From positions 28,955-92,954 of the forward strand of contig CANQNK010000006.1 of assembly GCA_947625195.1 (NCBI GenBank): DNA of 64,000 nucleotides, written 5' to 3'. Below the pieces are notes generated by a model. That model was not told the origin of the DNA. It was given only the letters and a program-made list of their open reading frames with translations, and searched no databases. Position 1 is the first letter of the stretch. The number at the start of each line of letters is the position of its first letter. Of this stretch, positions 58,405-64,000 are shown piece by piece. Source of the stretch: an uncultured Clostridia bacterium (lineage in GTDB: Bacteria; Bacillota; Clostridia; Oscillospirales; Ruminococcaceae). The translations under genes and the position numbers were made by a program.

Positions 58405-58998
58405 TCAGTCGCCGAAATCGTCCGAATGTCCTCTGATGTAGTTTACCAGAAGTCTGTTTATATCCTTTTTTGAGATCTCTGTTTCAAATTCGTAGTCAAG
58501 ATCGGTGAGAGCATTGTTCCCGTAATCTAACATAAACCTTGAAAAGTATTCCTCACCGTGCTTTGCCAAAAGCTTTTGATAACTCTCCCTAGATCTTTCG
58601 GTTATCTCTAAAAGCTCATACTCCTTAAGTTCCCGAAAGCCTTCAATTGCAAAGTCCACAAACTGTGCGTTTTGTGAGTTTTCGTAAAACTTGTTAAACC
58701 CGTTTTTCTCAAATTCGTCTACAAGGAGCTTTATGCCGTATACTAAGCCGCAAGGTTCAGGAAGCCCTGAGAGGGTGTCGGTTTTTTCGATTCCCTCTTC
58801 AATGCCGTCCTCCATTTTTTGCTCAATCCATATGCAGACCGCCTTGACCAGATCATCGCTTGAGATCTCGTTTATCTGTTCTATTGTAAGCTCACGGTAG
58901 TCGATGTTATTGTCACCCACATCAACCGACAGGCTTTCAAGCAGTCTGTCAAGCTCCTCCTCGGATTCTGTTTTGTCTTTTAAATCATAAAGTCCCAT
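58405..58998 (-). CDS. DMP19 (DUF4375)-family protein
   Basis: 197 aa: helical start (SEEELDRLLESL), ELTIEQINEISSDDLVKAVCIWIEQKM, then NGFNKFYENSQNAQFVDFAIEGFREL, the core DMP19 pattern that in Neisseria mimics DNA and sequesters a repressor. Strongly acidic overall, in line with DNA mimicry. Role here unproven. It lies between glk and the dCMP deaminase with 7- and 20-bp gaps. Confidence 0.8.
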   Translation of the reverse strand: MGLYDLKDKTESEEELDRLLESLSVDVGDNNIDYRELTIEQINEISSDDLVKAVCIWIEQKMEDGIEEGIEKTDTLSGLPEPCGLVYGIKLLVDEFEKNGFNKFYENSQNAQFVDFAIEGFRELKEYELLEITERSRESYQKLLAKHGEEYFSRFMLDYGNNALTDLDYEFETEISKKDINRLLVNYIRGHSDDFGD

Positions 58999-59005
58999 AA
59001 ATCTC

Positions 59006-59965
59006 CTACCGGCGTTTATTAAGCCCTAAGAACGCCGCTCCTATAATACCTGCGTCATTGCCAAGACTTGCAATTACTATCCTTGTATTCCTCGGCGAAT
59101 TTCTCGTATATACCTCTTTTGAAACTATATCCTTGACGGGAACCAAAAGCGCGTCGCCCTCATTACACACTCCGCCGCCGATGCAAAGCACATCCGGCTG
59201 AAAAATATTTATCATATTGGTAATTCCCAAAGAAAGATACTTTATATACTTGGCGCAGACATCTTTTGCAATTTCGCATCCCATCCGCATTGCGTCAAAA
59301 GAATGTCTTGCAGAAACCTTACCGTCCTTTTGCGCCATTTTTGCCATTAAGCAACCGGGATGTTCGTTTATAGCCTCTCTTGTCATACGCACAAGTCCTG
59401 TCGCAGAGGAAAACACCTCAAAGCAGCCCTTTCTGCCACAGGTACATTCGGGGCCGGAAGGATCGATAACCGTGTGTCCGACCTCCGCTCCCGCATAGTT
59501 AAATCCGGAATAGATCCTGCCGTTTATTATTATTCCACCGCCTACTCCGGTTCCCAGAGTAATGCATACAGCATCGTTTGCACCTTTTGCTGAGCCCGCC
59601 AAAAATTCACCGTAAGCCGCTGCATTCGCATCGTTTTCAATATACACGGGTATATTGATATGGCTTTTTACTATGTCAGCCATACGGAAATTGTTAAATC
59701 CGAGGTTGCAGGAATACTCAATCACTCCGCTGTCGGTGTTGGCAATTCCCGGAGTGCCTATACCAATGCTTGTCACCTCTGAAAGCTGTATATCGGCAAT
59801 TTTTGCTGTTTCTTTTACCAGATCAACTATATCTGCACATATTTCCTCGCCTGGTCTTGGAAGGCTGGTCTTTTTCGCCGCCTTAGATAAAATTCTGTAG
59901 TTATCGTCTACAATTCCGGCAACGATATTTGTACCTCCAAGATCCACACCCGCATAATACCTCAT
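59006..59965 (-). CDS. glk: Glucokinase, ROK family
   Basis: 319 aa: YYAGVDLGGTNIVAGIVD phosphate loop, GIGTPGIANTDSG, ENDANAAAYGEFLAGSAKG (catalytic Asp), ITLGTGVGGGIIING, the zinc motif ECTCGRKGCFEVFSS, and CIGGGVCNEGD. It makes glucose-6-phosphate. No N-terminal DNA-binding domain, so an enzyme and not a ROK repressor. First gene of the long leftward operon. Confidence 0.96.
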   Translation of the reverse strand: MRYYAGVDLGGTNIVAGIVDDNYRILSKAAKKTSLPRPGEEICADIVDLVKETAKIADIQLSEVTSIGIGTPGIANTDSGVIEYSCNLGFNNFRMADIVKSHINIPVYIENDANAAAYGEFLAGSAKGANDAVCITLGTGVGGGIIINGRIYSGFNYAGAEVGHTVIDPSGPECTCGRKGCFEVFSSATGLVRMTREAINEHPGCLMAKMAQKDGKVSARHSFDAMRMGCEIAKDVCAKYIKYLSLGITNMINIFQPDVLCIGGGVCNEGDALLVPVKDIVSKEVYTRNSPRNTRIVIASLGNDAGIIGAAFLGLNKRR

Positions 59966-60077
59966 TATATATTCATCCTTTCAAAAACCAACTGCTATAT
60001 ATTATCATAATTCCCCTGTGCCAGAATATACACTGATATACAATCACCTCAGCCGAACCAAACGTTACATATAGTTA

Positions 60078-60106
60078 GTATACCATATAGGCTTTTTAAA
60101 GTCAAC
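60078..60106 (-). promoter_or_regulatory. Promoter of the glk operon
   Basis: Minus strand TTGACT, 17-bp spacer, TATACT, giving a ~105-nt leader before glk. It could drive the whole glk-to-degV unit. Confidence 0.75.
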
Positions 60107-60159
60107 GCCGTAAACCACAAAAGCCGCAGAGAAGAGTGTAGGTTTACAATAGATGAGTT

Positions 60160-60270
60160 ATGCCAGATAGGGACAAAAACAAAACAATCGTGTTTTATGG
60201 CAGCGAAATGGGTTTTGAAGTGAAAGCTTATTTTGGAGGATTACACGATGAACGAACAAATTACCGATGA
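60160..60270 (+). CDS. 36-aa ORF overlapping the TnpV remnant
   Basis: Reads MPDRDKNKTIVFYGSEMGFE and ends GGLHDERTNYR, overlapping the tnpV start by 23 bases in another frame. The composition is protein-like and the arrangement suggests a short coupled leader peptide kept from the parent element, but no family is recognised and no strong ribosome binding site is seen. Confidence 0.35.
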   Translation: MPDRDKNKTIVFYGSEMGFEVKAYFGGLHDERTNYR

Positions 60271-60493
60271 AAAGACGAACATCCGCTACACCCTGCAAGG
60301 CGCATACTATCAGCCTGATTTTACATCACCCACCGAGGAAGAACAGCCCATTGGAATATGGGGGCGCGGGTGTCCGGGGGACACCTCTACCGAAGACAGA
60401 AGCACCGACCGAGCCGGCAGGCGAGACCGGGCTATGAACAATATCCAAAATCGAGTAACTGAAATCGTCAATAACTATTTGATTTACAGTTAA
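60248..60493 (+). pseudogene. TnpV-family transposon protein, internally deleted
   Basis: Start ATG 60248 (TTTTGGAGGATTACACG ahead). The first ~38 residues (MNEQITDEKTNIRYTLQGAY...PIGIWG) and last ~20 (AMNNIQNRVTEIVNNYLIYS) match both ends of TnpV proteins from Tn4451-type mobilizable elements, as I remember the family (~115-120 aa). The middle ~60 residues are replaced by 23 Arg/Asp-rich ones coded by a GC-rich insert with the hairpin GGTGTCC-GGG-GGACACC. Total 81 aa. It marks a decayed mobile element. Confidence 0.7.
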
Positions 60494-60499
60494 GTAGCG

Positions 60500-60530
60500 C
60501 GGCGGCAAGGGAAAAGCCTTGCCGCCGTTT
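60500..60530 (+). terminator. Terminator after the TnpV remnant
   Basis: CGGCGGCAAGG-GAAAAG-CCTTGCCGCCG then TTTT, perfect 11-bp stem. Confidence 0.92.
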
Positions 60531-60539
60531 TGATGGCAG

Positions 60540-60568
60540 TTGAAGAATACATAGTTGTGTGTTATAAT
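60540..60568 (+). promoter_or_regulatory. Orphan promoter-like site
   Basis: TTGAAG, 17-bp spacer, TATAAT. No gene starts within 230 bp, so it may be a remnant or a distant promoter for the Sel1 gene. Confidence 0.4.
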
Positions 60569-60723
60569 GCAAACAGATAAATAAAACTCCTTTCCACACG
60601 ACAATTATCTTTAAAACTCGGTTTTTCTAAGGACGAGAGCAAATAAAACAGATTATAAATAATAAAAAAGGTTTTATTAAAAGGTGTGATATCATATTCT
60701 TCGGATCGGGCAAGGGCAAAAAA

Positions 60724-60760
60724 CGCACGCGTGCGGTCAAAACAAAAAGTGTGCTATAAT
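60724..60760 (+). promoter_or_regulatory. Palindrome and -10 before the Sel1 gene
   Basis: CGCACGCGTGCG, a 12-bp perfect palindrome at the -35 position, then TATAAT at 60755, 40 bases before the start. The -35 itself is poor, so an activator or repressor on the palindrome is possible. The rest of 60570-60720 shows nothing. Confidence 0.45.
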
Positions 60761-60800
60761 ATTCTTTGAACCGATCACTTTTCTTATGGAGGACGAAGAA

Positions 60801-62090
60801 ATGGACGAACTCATCACCTTTTCCCCTGAATTTGAGCGTCTGCTCAATATACTTAACGGCGACCGTTCCGGCAACCCGGCGGCACAGTACGAACTTGCGG
60901 TTCTGCTTTTGAAAACCGGGACGCTCGAAAACACGAAAAAGGCGGTTGTGCAGTTTCGAGATCTTGCCCATGGAGAGTACACCACTTCGCAAACAAACGC
61001 ACAGTTTATGCTGGGACTTTGCTATGAAAACGGTTTTGGGGTTTCAAAAAGTTATCAGAGCGCCATTCGGTGGTATGAAAATGCCGTCAATAACATTTAT
61101 AATAATGATTTAACTAAAAACTCCGACCCCGTAAGTGAACGGGGATCCAAAATGCTTGATGAACTGACAAAGGGCAGAGATTTTGACGAGACGCTGGATG
61201 AAATTATTTTTGACAAAACCTCGGACGATAGCGTTGATTGCGTTACAGACTCGGCCGAAGCGGGCGATATGGAATCGCAGGAGTACCTGATGGAATTGTA
61301 TGACCTCGGAACAAAGGACGTCCCGGAAGATAAAGAAGAAGCCATGTACTGGGCGCAAAAGGCCGCCGAAAACGGAAGCACAAAGGCCATGGAATACGTA
61401 GCGGATAAATACTATTCCGGCTGGGACGTCGAAAAGGACGTCTCTTTGGGGCTTTATTGGTATGAAAAAGCAGCGCAGAACGGTTCGAACACCGCCCCGG
61501 GTGCGATTGCCAGACATTTACAGACACAAAAACGCTATAAAGAGGCCGCGGCTTGGTATCGGATTTTCTCCGAGCGGCAAATCAAGTATCGCAACTGGCG
61601 GCTCGGCTGGGAAGGCACACAAAACGAAAGTGAATCGATTAAAGCAGGGCGGACGGATATGGAGGCTCAAAAATATTCCGTAGAACAGTTAAATCTAAAC
61701 GGCGCATATAACGGCAACCGTTACATGAATGACATTTTTTATTACGATGCGAAGCGGGTGATTTCGGCGTCCGGTATGCCGGAGGGCGACGCGCTGATTG
61801 CATTTCCCACACGGCGGGAAAATAAAAGGCTGTCTGCGGAGGGTATGTCATATTTCGTGAATCATTTTAGCAGGCAGTGGGTTATAGGACGTTTTTTCCA
61901 CGGAATGCGGTATCATAACGGAAATTCCGTTTTTGACGACAATTCTCTGTGCGTAAACATTTCGGCAGCCACAACCGAGGACGCTTTGCAAACGGCGGTG
62001 AAAATTTGCAGGCGCTTCAATCAAAACGGTGCATTATTAAAACTGTGCAATACAAACGAGCTGTATGTTATCTGCCGGCACGACGAATAA
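60801..62090 (+). CDS. Sel1-repeat protein
   Basis: Start at ATG 60801 because the GGAGG of its site lies inside the track's upstream start. 429 aa. Residues 25-270 hold about five Sel1 repeats (AQYELAVLLLKTG, AQFMLGLCYENGFGVSKSYQSAIRWYENA, SQEYLMELYDLG, AMEYVADKYYSGWDVEKDVSLGLYWYEKAA, APGAIARHLQTQ); the C-terminal ~150 residues form an unrecognised domain (FYYDAKRVISASGMPEGDALIAFPTRRENKR...). No signal peptide. Sel1 proteins are adaptors; function unknown. Not related in detail to the relaxase tail. Confidence 0.78.
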   Translation: MDELITFSPEFERLLNILNGDRSGNPAAQYELAVLLLKTGTLENTKKAVVQFRDLAHGEYTTSQTNAQFMLGLCYENGFGVSKSYQSAIRWYENAVNNIYNNDLTKNSDPVSERGSKMLDELTKGRDFDETLDEIIFDKTSDDSVDCVTDSAEAGDMESQEYLMELYDLGTKDVPEDKEEAMYWAQKAAENGSTKAMEYVADKYYSGWDVEKDVSLGLYWYEKAAQNGSNTAPGAIARHLQTQKRYKEAAAWYRIFSERQIKYRNWRLGWEGTQNESESIKAGRTDMEAQKYSVEQLNLNGAYNGNRYMNDIFYYDAKRVISASGMPEGDALIAFPTRRENKRLSAEGMSYFVNHFSRQWVIGRFFHGMRYHNGNSVFDDNSLCVNISAATTEDALQTAVKICRRFNQNGALLKLCNTNELYVICRHDE

Positions 62091-62143
62091 TCCGAAAGTG
62101 CCGACGGAGAAAAAATATAAAATAAAGAAAAGGAGTGATCACA

Positions 62144-62308
62144 ATGGAACTGAAGAACGTATCAACAAAAGAGTTGGTGGAAGAGCTGGCGAAGCGAGAG
62201 GGCGTAGAGCTGCTTTCGGTCGAGCCATACGAGCCTTACAGCATTACCGCCAACGGGCAGACGATCAGTGACGGCGGGCCGGTGGTGATTTTGCGGATTT
62301 GGGACTGA
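62144..62308 (+). CDS. BC1881-like small protein
   Basis: Below the ORF-track size limit. 54 aa behind AAAGGAGTGATCACA; reads MELKNVSTKELVEELAKREG and ends GPVVILRIWD. The STKELVEELAKREGVE start and GP(V)VILRI end match the BC1881 family of short phage and plasmid proteins as I remember it. Function unknown. Supports a mobile origin of this end of the window. Confidence 0.7.
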   Translation: MELKNVSTKELVEELAKREGVELLSVEPYEPYSITANGQTISDGGPVVILRIWD

Positions 62309-62375
62309 ACTGCCGTAAACTACATTGGCATTCAGTAGACGAGAAAATTTATAAAAAACAAAGGAGAAATGAAAA

Positions 62376-62939
62376 ATGAACAAAGTTTTCAAAAGAGAAG
62401 GTCAAGATTATAAACTATTTGAGCAACCGGCGGAAATTTTAGCGCCTTGGCTTCTTGGTAAAATTCTATGTCGTCGACTTGATGAAAGAATACTGCGTTT
62501 CAGAATTTTAGAAACCGAAGCTTACAGTAAAAATGACAAAGCTACTCATGCAAATAAATATAAATCGGGCAATGCCGCAATAACGCAACGCATGATGGGC
62601 GGAACGATTTATGTGCATTATAAAAACAACGGATATTCAGGGAGCAGCTTTGATATAGTTGCCGGTGGACTTGGAGAAGCAGAGAGCGTTTTAATTCGTG
62701 GCGCTGTTGATTTAGACACCGGGGAAAAATATAACCAAATAAGATTGCTCGGAGAAGCATTACATATTGATTATGAACAGTTTAATCGCGCATATATTCT
62801 TAGTTTGGAAGATTTATGGCTTGAAGATGATGGATATATAACGGAAGGTAAAATCAAACGAAAAGAGAGAATCGGATTAGATGCGGCAGATATTGACGAA
62901 AAAGACAGCGCCGCGTTGAAAAGATATATTCTCGAATGA
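62376..62939 (+). CDS. DNA-3-methyladenine glycosylase, AAG/MPG-like
   Basis: 187 aa behind AAGGAG. LAPWLLGKILCRRLDERILRFRILETEAYSKNDKATHANKYKS contains the LLGK and ETEAY (catalytic Glu) marks of the family, and EAESVLIRGAVDLDTG the C-terminal AVLIRA motif. The YVYFIYG loop is replaced by IYVHYKNNGYSGSSFDIV and the N-terminal part is short, so this is a diverged member. It would remove alkylated bases. The last bases overlap the next start (ATGA). Confidence 0.85.
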   Translation: MNKVFKREGQDYKLFEQPAEILAPWLLGKILCRRLDERILRFRILETEAYSKNDKATHANKYKSGNAAITQRMMGGTIYVHYKNNGYSGSSFDIVAGGLGEAESVLIRGAVDLDTGEKYNQIRLLGEALHIDYEQFNRAYILSLEDLWLEDDGYITEGKIKRKERIGLDAADIDEKDSAALKRYILE

Positions 62940-63736
62940 TTTACTTTTCCTCTCTCCTTACCTCCACCCAGGACTATGCTCCGGCGGCAAGGCGGCTGTT
63001 CGATGCGCTGGATGCACAGGGCGTCGATTACCGCCTGCTCGACGGCGCAAAGGACATCTGGCTGCGGGATTTTATGCCGGTGTGCACCAAATCGGGCAAT
63101 GCCGTCTCGTTTCGTTATGAGCCGAGCTATCTTGCGGACGCGCCGGAGCTTCGCACGGATCTTCGACGTGACCTTGCCATGCATTTCCCAATGGAAAACC
63201 TCGTCTATTCCGACATCAATTTAGACGGCGGAAATATCGTATTTTCTCCCTCGCGGGAGACCGCCGTGATCAGCGACCGCATATTTTCGGAAAATCCGGC
63301 ATATTCCAAAGCCGCGCTCGTTGGGGAGCTGGAACGGCTTCTGGATGCCCGGGTGATCATTATCCCGTCACTTGCATCCGATCGGACAGGTCACGCCGAC
63401 GGAATGGTGCGGTTTCTTGATGAGCGCACAGTGCTCGGCAACGGCACGCCCTATCAAAACGGGCTGGAGCAACGAATCGCACGGACTCTGAAAGCAAACG
63501 GGATCAACACGCTCGATTTTCCCTATTTTTCCTCTCCGAAGGACAGCGCCGTCGGTAGTTATCTCAACTTTTTGGAAACGGAAAAGGCAGTTTTTCTGCC
63601 GATTTTCGGCGTATCCGAAGATGAAAGGGCTATCGCAAGAGCAAACGAATTGTTTTCAAAGCCTGTCGTGCCGGTCAAGCTAAACGAAATCGCAGAAGAA
63701 GGAGGCTGCCTGAATTGCATCAGCTGGGAGCAGTAA
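62936..63736 (+). CDS. Agmatine-deiminase-like guanidino-modifying enzyme
   Basis: 266 aa; ATG overlaps the previous stop (ATGA), so it is coupled. IWLRDFMPV, NLDGGNIVFS, SDRTGHADGMVRFL and the C-terminal EGGCLNCISWEQ supply the Asp, His and catalytic Cys of the PAD_porph/agmatine deiminase fold. It is ~100 residues shorter than AguA, so agmatine may not be the substrate. GC-rich compared with the glycosylase gene it overlaps, which suggests a different origin. Confidence 0.85.
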   Translation: MIYFSSLLTSTQDYAPAARRLFDALDAQGVDYRLLDGAKDIWLRDFMPVCTKSGNAVSFRYEPSYLADAPELRTDLRRDLAMHFPMENLVYSDINLDGGNIVFSPSRETAVISDRIFSENPAYSKAALVGELERLLDARVIIIPSLASDRTGHADGMVRFLDERTVLGNGTPYQNGLEQRIARTLKANGINTLDFPYFSSPKDSAVGSYLNFLETEKAVFLPIFGVSEDERAIARANELFSKPVVPVKLNEIAEEGGCLNCISWEQ

Positions 63737-64000
63737 GCGCAGAGAAGTGCTCCTCTGTCAAGATTCCGGACAACCGAAAGTGAAAAAACGTGAAACTGCA
63801 CAAAAGTGAGACTGCATTTATTCAACTGTCTGTTGACAATGAGCCTATGAAAAATGTGGTAGGCCGTCTGACGCGGCATATACGCTGGTTTCTGATCTTA
63901 TGATACACGACGCTGCTCGTAATTGCGTTCAAAGCCATCGCAAGCCTTGCACCAGTCCATTGAGGTGAACTGGCAGCCTCTGAATAATTTCCCGATCCAC
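63737..64000 (+). other. Gene-free window end with possible coding remnants
   Basis: No complete gene. One frame reads FIQLSVDNEPMKNVVGRLTR to a stop; a second frame then gives AYTLVSDLMIHDAARNCVQS. These look like pieces of a frameshifted coding sequence, but I cannot name the family. Confidence 0.3.

Overview
The window looks like chromosome of a low-to-mid GC, spore-forming gut Clostridia, most likely Oscillospiraceae/Ruminococcaceae. This is inferred from family content (CotF-type coat protein, a DUF6774-like small protein, MobL-type relaxase, TnpV remnant, type-2 ArgC, QueH, high-molecular-weight rubredoxin) and from strong AGGAGG-type ribosome binding sites. The species is not identified.

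Region 1 (1-10040) is the distal part of an integrative conjugative or mobilizable element, all on the + strand: the C-terminal part of a VirB4 ATPase, a membrane-anchored protein, two OB-fold ssDNA-binding proteins, two ribbon-helix-helix-like proteins flanking a hairpin-rich putative oriT, a 1070-aa relaxase with a long Sel1/TPR tail, a VirD4/TraG coupling protein and a small membrane protein. Four copies of one perfect hairpin (GTGGGACT-3 nt-AGTCCCAC) punctuate this module. No integrase is inside the window, and the element boundary is not resolved; a tRNA-Ser gene follows directly.

Region 2 (10075-18780) is mixed: tRNA-Ser, purC, an MFS transporter, three small proteins (one a CotF coat protein), a tRNA-Gln pair, a VanY-like lipoprotein that has lost its zinc ligands, a 52-aa Asn/Gln-rich protein, mscL, an AraC regulator and pheA.

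Region 3 (18781-25580) holds an esterase, a MarR-regulated heterodimeric ABC exporter, queH, and a flavoprotein-rubredoxin gene behind a structured 5' leader of no class I recognise.

Region 4 (25597-34358) is one arginine-biosynthesis operon read leftward, argG-H-C-(histidine phosphatase)-J-B-D-F, with a strong promoter and ARG-box-like operators upstream of argG.

Region 5 (34366-46700) carries trmB, an EAL-domain scrap, asnB, a surface protein, a MATE pump, a NUDIX hydrolase, a YfhO-family protein, yjbQ, ydcF and a three-gene AT-rich envelope cassette.

Region 6 (46776-60106) has the glycolytic set pgk-tpiA-gpmI, then a long leftward operon glk-DMP19-dCMP deaminase-aroE-aroK-ilvD-lipoprotein-pyrC-pyrF-trmL-degV linking glucose phosphorylation, aromatic and branched-chain amino acid synthesis and pyrimidine synthesis.

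Region 7 (60160-64000) is accessory DNA: an internally deleted TnpV gene, a Sel1-repeat protein, a BC1881-like small protein, a DNA-3-methyladenine glycosylase overlapping an agmatine-deiminase-like gene, and a gene-poor end.
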